Shown: positions 35,025 through 44,577, numbered from the stretch's first letter. The stretch is DNA of 64,000 nt from Tritonibacter litoralis (GCF_009496005.1 NZ_WIBF01000002.1:213503-277502); one strand, 5' to 3'. A program made the numbers and translations. Notes: a model not told the origin generated them from the letters alone.

Positions 35025-35246
35025 TCACGCGTCGGGATCTTCCTTGCCAACGCCGCGAAACACAAATTTAAACGGCAGAATCCAAAGGATCCCCAGCCCG
35101 ATGTAAATCGCCAGTTCCAACAGGATCGAGGGCCGCTCAAACAGCGCCACCACGTTGACCGCCACCACAATATAAAGCGGCAACCCCACCAATAGGATCA
35201 CCAGCGACCAGCGCCGCCGCGCCTTATAGCTCAGCCCCTTGGCCAT
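35025..35246 (-). CDS. DUF2842 small membrane protein
   Basis: 73 residues with two membrane helices (about 14-34 and 42-62) and the start [13 protein letters not shown], typical of the DUF2842 family common in Rhodobacterales. Function unknown. Its start codon overlaps the purA stop (TGATG), so it is translated from the purA message; the pairing with purA is a family-level context. Confidence 0.9.
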   Translation of the reverse strand: MAKGLSYKARRRWSLVILLVGLPLYIVVAVNVVALFERPSILLELAIYIGLGILWILPFKFVFRGVGKEDPDA

Positions 35247-36559
35247 CAGTCGGCAAACGGATCAGTGACCAAAATGGTGTCATCCCGCTCCGGGCTTGTG
35301 GACAACAGCGCCACCGGGCAGTCGATCAGCTCTTCCACGCGTTTGACGTATTTGATCGCATTCGCAGGCAGATCATTCCAGCTGCGCGCGCCTTCGGTGC
35401 TTTCACTCCAGCCCGGCATTTCCTCATAGATCGGGGTGCAGCGCGCCTGTTGGTCAGCTGCGGTCGGCAGGTAATCCAGACGTTCCCCATCCAGATCGTA
35501 ACCGGTGCAGATCTTCAGGGTTTCAAACCCGTCCAGTACGTCCAGCTTGGTCAGGCAGATGCCTTTGATACCTGAGGTCGCACAGGTCTGACGCACCAGA
35601 GCCGCATCGAACCAGCCACAGCGGCGCTGACGGCCGGTGGTGGTGCCAAACTCATGGCCGCGTGTACCCAGACGCTCACCATCCGCATCCGGTGTGCCTT
35701 CCGCGTCCAGAAGCTCGGTCGGGAACGGTCCCTCACCCACACGGGTGGTATAGGCTTTGACAATGCCCAGCACATAATCAATCGAGCCCGGACCAATACC
35801 AACACCGGTTGCCGCCTGGCCTGCAATTACATTGGAGGAGGTCACAAAGGGGTATGTCCCGAAATCAATGTCCAAAAGCGCGCCTTGTGCACCTTCAAAC
35901 AGGATCCGCTTACCCGCTTTGCGCTTTTCGTTCAGAACTTTCCACACCGGCGCTGCATAGGGCAGAATCTGGCCAGCGATGTCTTTCAACTGCGCAATCA
36001 ACGCATCGCGGTCGATGGGTTCCACACCCAGACCTTTGCGCAGCGGATCATGGTGCTGCAAAGCGCGGTCCACACGTGCGATCAGCGTCGCCTCATCCGC
36101 CAGATCCGCCACCCGCACGGCACGACGGCCCACTTTATCCTCATAGGCCGGGCCAATGCCCCGACCTGTGGTGCCAATCTTGGTCCCCTTGGACGCCGCC
36201 TCCTCGCGGGCGCGGTCCAGCTCCCCATGGAGCGGCAAGATCAGCGGGGTGTTTTCCGCAATCATCAGGGTTTCCGGCGTGATCTCAACACCTTGCGCGC
36301 GCACGGTCTCGATCTCTTTCATCAGGTGCCAAGGGTCCAGCACCACGCCATTACCAATCACCGACAGCTTGCCACCGCGCACAACGCCCGACGGCAACGC
36401 GTGCAGCTTGTAGACCTTACCATCAATGACAAGCGTATGGCCCGCATTATGGCCGCCCTGGAAGCGCGCAATTACATCGGCGCGTTCGCTGAGCCAGTCA
36501 ACGATCTTGCCTTTTCCCTCATCGCCCCACTGGGCGCCCACTACCACGACATTGGCCAT
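35246..36559 (-). CDS. purA: Adenylosuccinate synthetase
   Basis: GTP-dependent ligation of aspartate to IMP, committing to AMP. 437 residues: [14 protein letters not shown] (9-22), [11 protein letters not shown] near 33, [14 protein letters not shown] near 128, and the C-terminal GTP motif region ending [10 protein letters not shown]. Full length. Followed directly by the DUF2842 gene. The other window genes for purines (purD) are separate. Confidence 0.97.
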   Translation of the reverse strand: MANVVVVGAQWGDEGKGKIVDWLSERADVIARFQGGHNAGHTLVIDGKVYKLHALPSGVVRGGKLSVIGNGVVLDPWHLMKEIETVRAQGVEITPETLMIAENTPLILPLHGELDRAREEAASKGTKIGTTGRGIGPAYEDKVGRRAVRVADLADEATLIARVDRALQHHDPLRKGLGVEPIDRDALIAQLKDIAGQILPYAAPVWKVLNEKRKAGKRILFEGAQGALLDIDFGTYPFVTSSNVIAGQAATGVGIGPGSIDYVLGIVKAYTTRVGEGPFPTELLDAEGTPDADGERLGTRGHEFGTTTGRQRRCGWFDAALVRQTCATSGIKGICLTKLDVLDGFETLKICTGYDLDGERLDYLPTAADQQARCTPIYEEMPGWSESTEGARSWNDLPANAIKYVKRVEELIDCPVALLSTSPERDDTILVTDPFAD

Positions 36560-36645
36560 CTCAGGTCCTTTGCATGCAGGTTAAAACCGACGCCCCGTAT
36601 AGCGAGCGCGGCAGCCAAGGGGAACCGAAAAGTGTAACAGCGGGA

Positions 36646-37008
36646 TTACAGTTTTTTTGTAAGGCCAGCCTCCAGATGCACGGGCGCCCCATGTGGAGTG
36701 GCAAGATAGGCCGCCTCCCAGGCATCCCGCATCATGTTCACATCCTTGGGCGCCAAATCTGTGGTTTCCGTCAGCAGGGTTTCCAGTGTTTCCAGCCAGG
36801 CGTCAAAGTAATCCGCCCCACCATCCAACTCGCGGGCCAACCCATGCCGTTTCAATGTTGCGGAAAACCGGGCGACCCAATCCGCCCAGGTGAACCGACC
36901 GCTTTCATTCAAATGTACCGTCAAGGCAAAGACCTGAGCGTGCCAGGGTTCGACAAAGACAGGCTCTTCGCCGCCGTGGGGCAAACACAGGGATGATGCG
37001 GCGCTCAT
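36646..37008 (-). CDS. Nitrile hydratase accessory protein
   Basis: 120 residues, beginning MSAASSLCLPHGGEEPVFVEPWHAQVFAL (only the PEPVFVEPW region is the diagnostic part), similar in sequence to the beta-subunit N terminus; this is typical of the small activators that help load cobalt into nitrile hydratase by subunit exchange. Start at 37008 overlaps the beta-subunit stop by four bases. The longer frame to 37035 is less likely. Role as metal chaperone is established for relatives, inferred here. Confidence 0.87.
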   Translation of the reverse strand: MSAASSLCLPHGGEEPVFVEPWHAQVFALTVHLNESGRFTWADWVARFSATLKRHGLARELDGGADYFDAWLETLETLLTETTDLAPKDVNMMRDAWEAAYLATPHGAPVHLEAGLTKKL

Positions 37009-37688
37009 GGCGCAGGCTCCAGATAGCTTTGCCACAGATCTAGGATCACCTCATCCCCGTCGTCTTCGGCAACCACCCAAAGGTCACTGGCTGCAAAGGC
37101 CACCGCATAAAGCGGCTCTGGCGCCTCCCCCAACCCATGGGCGCTTCGGTCCGGGAAAACATGGGTGCCGTGAAACCGCACCACTTCGCCCACCGCGCCT
37201 GCTGCATAAGACGGCAGACGCGTGTGTCCGCCATCGACAAATCGATTGCCCGCCTTTGCCAGCGTGCGCACTTTGTCACCCGGCTTGAACATCTTCACCA
37301 CATCACAGGTCCGATCCGCCGGGCCACCTGCGGACAAAACCCGTGCCACCCGCTCAGGCGTGAGTGCGCGATCGGCCAATTCATGACGCGGTGCCTCGGC
37401 CTCGGGGGTATCCAGATCTTCTGGGGTCAGAACACCGGTTTCCACCAACAGGTCCGTCGCCCCGGCAATCCATTTTTCGTAGTAGGAAAAGCGGCTGTAA
37501 TCCTGCGGGGCCAGACGTTCCCGCGCATGGCGCGAGGTGTCGATGTTCCATTTGCCCAAAGCCGCCGACGCCAGTGTCAACGCCAAGGCGCGCCCATGCC
37601 AGTCTTCTTTGAAAACCGGCGCATCGGCTGCATCAACCTCAACCGGGCCATCGCCAAATCGCCCGCCCATATCATGCACCCGGCTCAT
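37005..37688 (-). CDS. nthB: Nitrile hydratase, beta subunit
   Basis: 227 residues: MSRVHDMGGRFGDGPV and EDWHGRALALTLA at the N terminus, and the SH3-like C domain (FKPGDKVRTLAKAGNRFVDG, AHGLGEAPEPLYAV), all typical. Forms a heterodimer with the alpha subunit and provides the conserved arginines that bind the oxidised cysteines. Overlaps its neighbours by four bases on both sides (ATGA), so the three genes are one translational unit. Confidence 0.94.
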   Translation of the reverse strand: MSRVHDMGGRFGDGPVEVDAADAPVFKEDWHGRALALTLASAALGKWNIDTSRHARERLAPQDYSRFSYYEKWIAGATDLLVETGVLTPEDLDTPEAEAPRHELADRALTPERVARVLSAGGPADRTCDVVKMFKPGDKVRTLAKAGNRFVDGGHTRLPSYAAGAVGEVVRFHGTHVFPDRSAHGLGEAPEPLYAVAFAASDLWVVAEDDGDEVILDLWQSYLEPAP

Positions 37689-38323
37689 GTCGCAGCCTCC
37701 GGAGCAGCGACCAACGCCGTCCCTACCATGGAATCGCGACTGACCAAGGCGGCCAGCGCGTCCTCATCCAGATCTTCGGTGCCCGCGGGCCGCATCGGCA
37801 GAACGAGATAGCGCACCTCGGCCGTGGAATCCCAAACCCGCACCTTGGTCCCCTCAACCAAGGTTACACCAAAGTCGGCCAGCACTTTGCGCGGCTCACG
37901 CACTGCACGCGCCCTGTAGGCATCTGATTTGTACCACGCGGGCGGAATGCCCAGCACCGGCCACGGGTAGCACGAGCACAGGGTGCAGACGACCATATTA
38001 TGGGTCTCGGGCGTGTTCTCGACGACAACCATATGTTCGCCTTGACGACCATATATATCCATCTCACGCAGGACAGTGTCCGCATCCTCAAGCAGTGCCG
38101 CCTTAAACGCCGGATCGCTCCAGGCTTTAGCAACTACTCGAGCGCCGTTCTGAGGGCCGATCTTGTTCTGGTAAATATCGATGATCTCATCCAGCGCCGC
38201 CGGATCCACCAGCCCCCGCCGGGTCAGAATCGTCTCCAAAGCCTTCACACGCAACGCCGGGTCCGGCGGCAGGTGCGAATGGGCGTGATGCGGGTCGTCG
38301 GGATGTGCGTCGTCATGTGCCAT
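37685..38323 (-). CDS. nthA: Nitrile hydratase, alpha subunit (cobalt type)
   Basis: Metal-bearing subunit that hydrates nitriles to amides. 212 residues. The claw motif is VCTLCSC with Cys113, Cys116 and Cys118; Thr at the third position marks the cobalt-type enzyme (Ser marks iron-type). The first 20 residues are His/Asp-rich (MAHDDAHPDDPHHAHSH), which may hold metal. ATG at 38323 is preferred to the frame start at 38344. First gene of nthA-nthB-accessory; no amidase or aldoxime dehydratase is beside it. Divergent from secG. Confidence 0.94.
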   Translation of the reverse strand: MAHDDAHPDDPHHAHSHLPPDPALRVKALETILTRRGLVDPAALDEIIDIYQNKIGPQNGARVVAKAWSDPAFKAALLEDADTVLREMDIYGRQGEHMVVVENTPETHNMVVCTLCSCYPWPVLGIPPAWYKSDAYRARAVREPRKVLADFGVTLVEGTKVRVWDSTAEVRYLVLPMRPAGTEDLDEDALAALVSRDSMVGTALVAAPEAAT

Positions 38324-38495
38324 AACACAAACCCTGCGCGTCATGCCGCCGGATTTCCAGTAAAATTTGGGTGTTCCATCACGCCATTTGGGTTTTCCGC
38401 ACAGGCCACGCGCAGCAATTGAAACTCCGCCCTTGCCCCTGCCTGCGTTTGCGCCTATTTACCGCCCGATAGTCAGCCAACCGCCGCAGGATCAC

Positions 38496-38864
38496 ATGGA
38501 AAACGTTGTTCTCATCATCCACCTTCTTCTGGCTCTGGGCCTGATTGCCGTCGTTCTGCTTCAGCGGTCCGAAGGTGGCGGCCTTGGCATGGGTGGCGGT
38601 GGTGGCAATGGGGCCGTATCCGGCCGCGCCGCAGCCACAGCGATGAGCAAAATCACCTGGATCCTGGCCGCTGCGTTTATCTGTACCTCAATCACCCTGA
38701 CCGTGATTTCGGCACAAAAGGCTGGCAATTCATCGATCTTTGACGGAGGCCTCCTGCCGCCTGTCAATGACACCCCGGCGGATGCACCCGCTGTACCTTT
38801 GGGTACTGATCTGTTGCCGCCCGCTGCAGGCGACACCGCGCCGCTGGTTCCCAGCGCCGACTGA
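38496..38864 (+). CDS. secG: Preprotein translocase subunit SecG
   Basis: 122 residues with two membrane helices (about 2-22 and 52-73) separated by the conserved Gly-rich loop (LLQRSEGGGLGMGGGG, AVSGRAAATAMSKIT), then a Pro/Ala-rich tail. Stimulates SecYEA protein export. ATG at 38496 begins the first helix; the open frame upstream is not part of it. A hairpin follows; pyrG lies 161 bases downstream. Confidence 0.94.
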   Translation: MENVVLIIHLLLALGLIAVVLLQRSEGGGLGMGGGGGNGAVSGRAAATAMSKITWILAAAFICTSITLTVISAQKAGNSSIFDGGLLPPVNDTPADAPAVPLGTDLLPPAAGDTAPLVPSAD

Positions 38865-38889
38865 TCCACAAGACTTAGAATAAATCTCA

Positions 38890-38916
38890 GGAACCGTAAC
38901 AGCATCTTGCGGTTCC
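38890..38916 (+). other. Stem-loop after secG
   Basis: GGAACCG/CGGTTCC arms around a 13-base loop, 25 bases past secG. No T-run, so its role as a terminator is uncertain; it might be an attenuating or processing site before pyrG. Confidence 0.45.
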
Positions 38917-38953
38917 CTTGCGTTTCTTGCGCGAATCTCATATATACTGAAGT

Positions 38954-39011
38954 CCCGTGATGCCGTGGTTTTTTAACCACTGGGTCTTCCTATTTTTTGA
39001 ACTCTCACGGG
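38954..39011 (+). promoter_or_regulatory. Structured leader before pyrG
   Basis: Nested pairing: outer CCCGTGA (38954-38960) / TCACGGG (39005-39011), inner GTGGTT-TTTT-AACCAC (38965-38980), with a T/C-rich stretch between (TCTTCCTATTTTTT). It ends 14 bases before the pyrG ATG and could fold over the ribosome site. The role is inferred only. Confidence 0.45.
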
Positions 39012-39025
39012 GGCTGCCGACACTC

Positions 39026-40669
39026 ATGGCGCGTTTCATCTTCATCACTGGTGGTGTTGTTTCTTCGCTGGGCAAGGGCCTGGCATCCGCCGCATTGGGC
39101 GCTTTGCTGCAGGCCCGTGGCTATTCGGTCCGCCTACGCAAGCTGGACCCCTACCTGAACGTCGACCCGGGCACCATGTCGCCCTTTGAACACGGCGAGG
39201 TCTTTGTGACCGATGACGGCGCAGAAACCGATCTGGATCTGGGCCACTATGAACGTTTCACCGGCGTGCCCGCACGCAAGACTGACTCGATCTCATCCGG
39301 CCGGATCTACACCAATGTGCTGGAAAAAGAGCGCCGCGGCGACTATCTGGGCAAAACCATTCAGGTGATCCCGCATGTCACCAATGAAATCAAAGACTTC
39401 ATCTCCATCGGCGAAGACGAAGTTGACTTTATGCTCTGCGAAATTGGCGGCACCGTCGGCGACATCGAAGGCCTGCCCTTCTTTGAAGCAATCCGCCAAT
39501 TCGCCCAGGACAAGCCGCGCGGGGAGTGTATTTTTATGCACCTCACCCTCCTGCCCTATATTAAAGCCTCCGGCGAGCTGAAGACCAAACCGACCCAGCA
39601 CTCGGTCAAGGAACTGCGCTCCATTGGTCTGGCCCCCGATATCCTCGTCTGCCGCTCCGAAGGCCCGATCCCCAAGAAGGAGCGTGAGAAACTCGCCCTC
39701 TTCTGTAACGTGCGCCCTGACAGTGTGATCGCCGCCCAGGACCTGAAATCCATCTATGAGGCGCCGCTGGCCTATCACCGCGAAGGTCTGGATCAGGCCG
39801 TGCTGGACGCCTTTGGCATTGCTCCGGCCCCCAAACCCAACCTCACCCGCTGGGAAGATGTGGCCGACCGCATCTATAACCCCGAGGGCGAAGTGCGCGT
39901 GGCCATCGTTGGCAAATACACCCAGCTCGAAGACGCCTATAAATCCATCGCCGAGGCGCTGACTCACGGCGGCATGGCCAACCGCGTCAAGGTGCGCATC
40001 GAATGGGTCGACGCTGAGCTCTTTGATCGCGAAGACCCCACCCCGCATTTGCAGGGCTTTCACGCCATCCTCGTCCCCGGCGGCTTTGGCGAACGCGGCA
40101 CCGAGGGCAAGATCAAGGCCGCCCAATACGCCCGCGAAAACAATGTTCCCTATCTGGGCATCTGCCTGGGCATGCAAATGGCCGTCATCGAGGCCGCCCG
40201 CAACGTCGCAGGCATCGCCGAAGCAGGCTCCGAGGAATTCGACCACGAAGCAGGCAAGAAACGCTTTGAACCGGTTGTCTACCACCTCAAGGAATGGGTG
40301 CAGGGCAACCACAAGGTTGAACGCAAGGTCGGCGACGACAAGGGCGGCACCATGCGCCTGGGCGCCTATGACGCCACCCTGACCGAAGGCTCAAACGTCG
40401 CCGCCGTCTATGGCGCAACCGCAATCGAGGAACGCCACCGCCACCGGTATGAGGTCGACACCAAATACCGCGAGAAACTGGAGGCCTGCGGGCTGAACTT
40501 CTCCGGCATGTCCCCCGACGGCAGCCTGCCCGAGATCGTGGAATGGGCCGACCACCCCTGGTTCATCGGCGTCCAGTTCCACCCGGAACTGAAGTCCAAA
40601 CCCTTTGATCCCCACCCGCTGTTCAAGGACTTCGTCCGCGCCGCGAAAGAGGCGTCGCGGTTGGTGTGA
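39026..40669 (+). CDS. pyrG: CTP synthase
   Basis: Amidates UTP to CTP with glutamine. 547 residues: synthetase domain [19 protein letters not shown] (4-22), then a class I glutamine amidotransferase domain with [11 protein letters not shown] (nucleophile Cys near 380) and the C-terminal His/Glu pair in [12 protein letters not shown] near 516. Family length. The frame is open to 38957, but the ATG at 39026 gives the standard N terminus. A terminator follows. Confidence 0.97.
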   Translation: MARFIFITGGVVSSLGKGLASAALGALLQARGYSVRLRKLDPYLNVDPGTMSPFEHGEVFVTDDGAETDLDLGHYERFTGVPARKTDSISSGRIYTNVLEKERRGDYLGKTIQVIPHVTNEIKDFISIGEDEVDFMLCEIGGTVGDIEGLPFFEAIRQFAQDKPRGECIFMHLTLLPYIKASGELKTKPTQHSVKELRSIGLAPDILVCRSEGPIPKKEREKLALFCNVRPDSVIAAQDLKSIYEAPLAYHREGLDQAVLDAFGIAPAPKPNLTRWEDVADRIYNPEGEVRVAIVGKYTQLEDAYKSIAEALTHGGMANRVKVRIEWVDAELFDREDPTPHLQGFHAILVPGGFGERGTEGKIKAAQYARENNVPYLGICLGMQMAVIEAARNVAGIAEAGSEEFDHEAGKKRFEPVVYHLKEWVQGNHKVERKVGDDKGGTMRLGAYDATLTEGSNVAAVYGATAIEERHRHRYEVDTKYREKLEACGLNFSGMSPDGSLPEIVEWADHPWFIGVQFHPELKSKPFDPHPLFKDFVRAAKEASRLV

Positions 40670-40703
40670 TCCCCAAGCGGGTTAGGACAGTGCAGAAACA
40701 AAG

Positions 40704-40735
40704 AAACGCCTCGGAGAAATCCGGGCGTTTTTTTT
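40704..40735 (+). terminator. Terminator of pyrG
   Basis: AAACGCC/GGCGTTT arms with an inner CGG/CCG pairing and a run of eight T, 35 bases past the stop. Confidence 0.9.
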
Positions 40736-41464
40736 GTTCAGCGACGTGATCCGCGCCAAAGGCGGCTCCCAGCCCAAAGCGGACCTTCTAGCCTCCGACC
40801 GAGCGCAGATACCACTTACACCGGTCAGGTGGTGAACAGACCTTCGCGTCTTCGCTTAAGGCGAAGAAACTATATTCTGATCTTTAAGTTCCATCATGGT
40901 TCCTGGCGCCCACTTCGCCCGAATTCTGCGCTGCAAGGTCGCACAACTACCCCCAACGCCTCAGACTGTTGGTCATGGCTCAATCCCTCAGCCTCGCGTC
41001 CGCTTTCTTCTCGCATGTGGTGGGATCGCGTACGTCGGGCTTGCGGGTATGTTTTTGAAGCCGGCCAACATCATTCCCCGCAATGTCGTTGTGATAATCG
41101 GAAAATTCCTGACGCGCAGCCTGCCATCTGAACAATGCTGTGTAGCTTTCAAAATCTCCCAAAGGTTCAGGCACCGTACCCCCCAAAAAAGAAAGCGCAC
41201 GTAACTAACGTTGTGCCGACAATGAGCTTCGAGAATCCAAGCTCGGTGATCATCTGGGCACTTCCCAAAGATACCCAGCCACCACGCAAAGTAGAGACAC
41301 TATAATACTCTGAATTGACTTTACAAATTGCATCGCAATACAGATAATTTCAGGTTATAAACCAAAAAAGCGCAGGTTTAGGACGATAAGGAGCACGCTA
41401 TTGATCGAATGTGTTCAGAAAAATGCGCAAGTCATTTCTAGACGTGTGTTTGCAGAGGCTGATG
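40736..41464. other. Gene-poor stretch leading into the HNH islet
   Basis: 729 bases. The first 450 are GC-rich with two overlapping open frames (about 100 codons at 40829 and 40896) whose products look random. From about 41180 the DNA becomes clearly AT-rich, like the gene that follows. I see no gene that I trust and no tRNA; the shift in composition may mark the left edge of an insertion. Confidence 0.45.
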
Positions 41465-42379
41465 ATGAAAACCTGCTTATTCTGTAAAAAAAAAGCTGAT
41501 TCCAAAGAGCATGTTTTCGGAAAATGGCTCCAGAAAGTTTATGATGTTGCTCCTAATCCTGAACGCAAGCCACATGAACACGATGTCCTTGGCGATGATG
41601 GCCTGGTGCACACAACTGACAAAGGTCCACTTTATGGCGGCGGTCACCCTATCAATAGGACGGTTAGGTCAGTATGCCGTGACTGTAACTCTGGTTGGAT
41701 GGCGGAGATTCAAGATAATGTTCGCCCAATATTCATGCGGATACGGGAAGGTCAGGACCTACGTTTAACCTACAAAGAACAAACGAAACTGGCCAATTGG
41801 CTTTTTTTAAAGTACTTACTTATAGCTGACGTTTCAACGCCAACTATGTCTCCTAGTGCAGAAATGAGAAAGAAGATAGATACACTTGGCGTCGAAATCC
41901 AGAGTCCGGCAAAAAATACTATGTATTTCGAACAAATACTCAAAAAGGACACCCTTGAATTCAAAAAGAGAAAGCGACCACCGGCAGATGTAGAAGTCTA
42001 TGCGTTGAAGGCGTTAGTAAGTTCTGGTAGCTTAGGAGCTACAAACTTGCTCCCAATAAGTTTAAATTACTTACACACTCAAAAACAAAAAATGTTGGGT
42101 GAGAACAGCTTTGGATTTTTGTTCTTAGTTCACATTGGGGATCTAGTGGGGCTAGTTGTTCGACGACCTAGGTCAATAATTAAGCTAGAAAGTTATGGGC
42201 AGATCGAGCCGAGTCTAAATTTGACAAACATAGCAAGATTCCGCCTCATGCAAAAAGGAAGCAGGAAGTTCGAAATCTGCCGTCATCCCGTATTGCACCA
42301 GCAGTTTGAAGAATACGTTTTGTCTGCGGCGGAAGTTGCTTACGGCGGTAAGCGTAGACGAAACTTTAAGCAAAAGTGA
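41465..42379 (+). CDS. HNH-endonuclease-like zinc protein, AT-rich
   Basis: 304 residues. The N terminus has CLFCKKKADSKEHVFGKWL: Cys4 and Cys7, then Glu15-His16 as the general-base pair of a treble-clef HNH domain, and VCRDCNSGWM with Cys71, Cys74 and Asn75 completing the zinc knuckle. The remaining 230 residues are helical and basic without a known motif, probably a target-binding part. A nuclease function is inferred. ATG at 41465 (or 41462) has AGAGG upstream; the frame start at 41411 is less likely. Base and codon use differ sharply from all neighbours (many AAA, TTA and ATA codons), so it was probably acquired. No methyltransferase or toxin partner is beside it. Confidence 0.72.
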   Translation: MKTCLFCKKKADSKEHVFGKWLQKVYDVAPNPERKPHEHDVLGDDGLVHTTDKGPLYGGGHPINRTVRSVCRDCNSGWMAEIQDNVRPIFMRIREGQDLRLTYKEQTKLANWLFLKYLLIADVSTPTMSPSAEMRKKIDTLGVEIQSPAKNTMYFEQILKKDTLEFKKRKRPPADVEVYALKALVSSGSLGATNLLPISLNYLHTQKQKMLGENSFGFLFLVHIGDLVGLVVRRPRSIIKLESYGQIEPSLNLTNIARFRLMQKGSRKFEICRHPVLHQQFEEYVLSAAEVAYGGKRRRNFKQK

Positions 42380-42738
42380 TTGTTTTCGAGTTGATTTGTG
42401 CGTACAAGTATCCAAAAAACAAGATCGCGCAGCCCAAAAATGAACCTGCGCATACCGGTCGTTGGACCAAGTGTTTCCATTGATTATATGAACCATTTTA
42501 AACCCAGACAGACTTGCGAGTTTCTTACCCCACCGCACGCCCCCTCTTGACACCATAGAGTGTAGAGCACCCCTATAAAGCGTATCAACCCTCCTGACCC
42601 ATTGTTTCGCGTGCGAAACATTTGGGGGGATTTGCCTGGGCTATCCTAACGGATCTTAAGCCCCCCCTCATCGTCCGACAAAAACGCCCCTCGCAGCAGG
42701 TGCAAGGGGCGTTAATACATCCTGAATTTCGAGGCCCC
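42380..42738. other. Right flank of the HNH islet
   Basis: 359 bases. Composition returns to GC-rich by about 42600. Apart from the terminator at 42680 there is no feature or gene I can support. Confidence 0.45.
42680..42713 (-). terminator. Terminator of the hydroquinone reductase gene
   Basis: Minus strand: AACGCCCCTTGC...GCGAGGGGCGTT followed by five T, 26 bases past the stop. Confidence 0.85.
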
Positions 42739-43710
42739 TCAGGCGGCGCGGGCCTTAGTCAGCAGCGCTTCCACATGGGCGGGACCGGTGGGGCGGATGC
42801 CCAGCGGGTTGAGCGCTTTGACCGAGTAATAGCCGCGGGTGATGTGGTCCATATTCACCGTCTCCACCACACCGGGCAGCGTCAGAACATGCTCCATCAG
42901 GGCGGAGAGTTTCGGGTAATCCGCAATCCGTTTTCGGTTGGTCTTGAACAGCCCGTGATAGGCCGCATCAAACCGGATCAGGGTGACAAACAGGCGAATG
43001 TCGACCTCGGTCAGTTTGTCGCCAAAGAAGAAGTCGCCCGCAATGCGCTCCTCCATCTCGTCCAGCATGGCAAAGACGCCGTCGACCGCCTCGTCATAGG
43101 CTTCCTGCGAGGAGGCAAACCCGGATTTATAAACCCCGTTGTTGAACAGATCATAAAGCCGCGGGTTCAGCGCGTCGATCTCTGCCGCGTGTTCGGTGGG
43201 GTAAAGGCGCAGATCCGACGGGACCAGCTCTTCGAATGCGCTGTCCAGCATCCGCAGAATATCCGCGCTTTCGTTGTTGACCATGACGTTCTGTTTCATG
43301 TCCCACAGCACCGGAACCGTGGCGCGTCCGGTGAAATGGGGGTCCGCTCGGGTGTAGATCTGGTGCATGTACTCTGCCCCAAACAGCGGATCCTGGTCCG
43401 CCCCGTCATAGCCGCCAAACTGCCAGCCCTGGTCGCCCAACGTCGGATTGACCACGGTCACCGGGATCAGCTCTTCCAGCCCTTTGAGCTTGCGCGCCAT
43501 CAAGGCTCGGCAGGCCCAAGGACAGATCAGCGCCACATAAAGGCGATAGCGCCCGGCCTCCGCCTTGAACCCGGCATCGCCCGTGGGGCCTGCGCTGCCA
43601 TCTGGCGTGATCCAGTTGCGAAAGCTCGACGTCTGACGCACAAACCGCCCCTTGTCGTCCGCCTTCTGCACGGGCTGCCAGTTGTCTGTCCATTTTCCAT
43701 CAACAAGCAT
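42739..43710 (-). CDS. Glutathionyl-hydroquinone reductase (Xi-class GST)
   Basis: 323 residues matching the YqjG/PcpF family: it reduces glutathionyl-hydroquinones using GSH. Catalytic Cys63 lies in ICPWACRA, and the segment VPVLWDMKQNVMVNNESADI holds the GSH site; the C domain is all helical with NGVYKSGFA. Length fits the family. It precedes by 12 bases the ygiD-type gene on the same strand in transcription order (ygiD-type first), suggesting a quinone or aromatic detoxification unit. Confidence 0.93.
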   Translation of the reverse strand: MLVDGKWTDNWQPVQKADDKGRFVRQTSSFRNWITPDGSAGPTGDAGFKAEAGRYRLYVALICPWACRALMARKLKGLEELIPVTVVNPTLGDQGWQFGGYDGADQDPLFGAEYMHQIYTRADPHFTGRATVPVLWDMKQNVMVNNESADILRMLDSAFEELVPSDLRLYPTEHAAEIDALNPRLYDLFNNGVYKSGFASSQEAYDEAVDGVFAMLDEMEERIAGDFFFGDKLTEVDIRLFVTLIRFDAAYHGLFKTNRKRIADYPKLSALMEHVLTLPGVVETVNMDHITRGYYSVKALNPLGIRPTGPAHVEALLTKARAA

Positions 43711-43722
43711 GGGTGTCGCTCC

Positions 43723-44577
43723 TTAAGTCGCGTGGAAGACAAAGGACCGCATGGCAATAGAGCCAAGGTCGATGTCTTCGGTCATATAGGTCAGCTCATC
43801 CCGGCTGTCCGAAGCGCCGGCAACGGTGAGCGCTGGCAAGTAGTGATCCACCGACGGATGCGCCATGCGCAGCAGACGGCCCATCCCCTTGCGGTCGGCC
43901 AGCGCGGTCATGTCCCGATCGCTGAGTTTGTTAGCAAAGAAACTGTCGAACTCCACTGCGAAGTCCTGCGGACGTCCGCCAAAGTCCAAGGCAGAGAGAT
44001 TATGAACCACATTGCCAGAGCCAAGGATCAAAACACCACGGTCCCGTAAGGATGAGAGGGTTCGCCCGACCTCAAGCTGGTGCTCCAGTCCACGCGACAT
44101 ATCAATCGAGATCTGAAACACTGGCACATCGGCTTTTGGGAACAGAAACTTGAGGATCGACCATGCGCCATGATCCAGCCCCCAGGTATCGTCGACGTCC
44201 CCGCCATGGCTGGCCAAGAGCGTTGAAACTTCGCGGGCCAGTTCGGGGTGTCCTTTGGCCGGGTATTGTTCGGCGTACAAAGCATCCGGAAAACCATAAA
44301 AGTCATGGATGACGCGCGGATGGGCTGAGACATCCACCAATGTCGTACCACGGGTCGCCCAATGGGCTGAAACCACAAGGATCGCATTGGGCTGCGGCAG
44401 GCTTTTGCCAAGGGCTGCCCAAGCACGATTGACCTCAGTATCTTCAATCGCATTCATCGGGCTTCCATGACCGAGAAAGACAACCGGCATCCGGGCGCTG
44501 GCCCGCATTTGATCATGAAGTCTCTGCAAATCTAATGAAACGCCCAAATCCGTATCTCCTGTGACAAAACCAGGCAA
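43723..44577 (-). CDS. Extradiol dioxygenase, LigB/YgiD (DODA) type
   Basis: 284 residues. PVVFLGHGSPMNAI at about 31-44, SAHWATRGT near 70, HDFYGFP near 91 and LDHGAWSIL near 134 carry the metal ligands of the YgiD/DODA family, which cleaves DOPA or other catechols. True substrate unknown. A start closer to the LGHGSP motif (ATG at residue 24) is possible. Followed by the hydroquinone reductase after 12 bases, probably as one operon. Confidence 0.92.
   Translation of the reverse strand: MPGFVTGDTDLGVSLDLQRLHDQMRASARMPVVFLGHGSPMNAIEDTEVNRAWAALGKSLPQPNAILVVSAHWATRGTTLVDVSAHPRVIHDFYGFPDALYAEQYPAKGHPELAREVSTLLASHGGDVDDTWGLDHGAWSILKFLFPKADVPVFQISIDMSRGLEHQLEVGRTLSSLRDRGVLILGSGNVVHNLSALDFGGRPQDFAVEFDSFFANKLSDRDMTALADRKGMGRLLRMAHPSVDHYLPALTVAGASDSRDELTYMTEDIDLGSIAMRSFVFHAT

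Noticed and set aside
39293-40312. 339-codon minus-strand frame
   Set aside because: Lies inside pyrG in antisense; pyrG is complete and well supported.
40829-41204. Two overlapping frames of about 100 codons after pyrG
   Set aside because: Products show no motif, the frames overlap each other and no ribosome site is seen.
42622-44049. 475-codon open frame on the plus strand
   Set aside because: It is wholly antisense to the hydroquinone reductase and the dioxygenase genes, both of which have clear active-site motifs; its product is His/Arg/Gln-rich, as expected of a shadow frame in GC-rich DNA.
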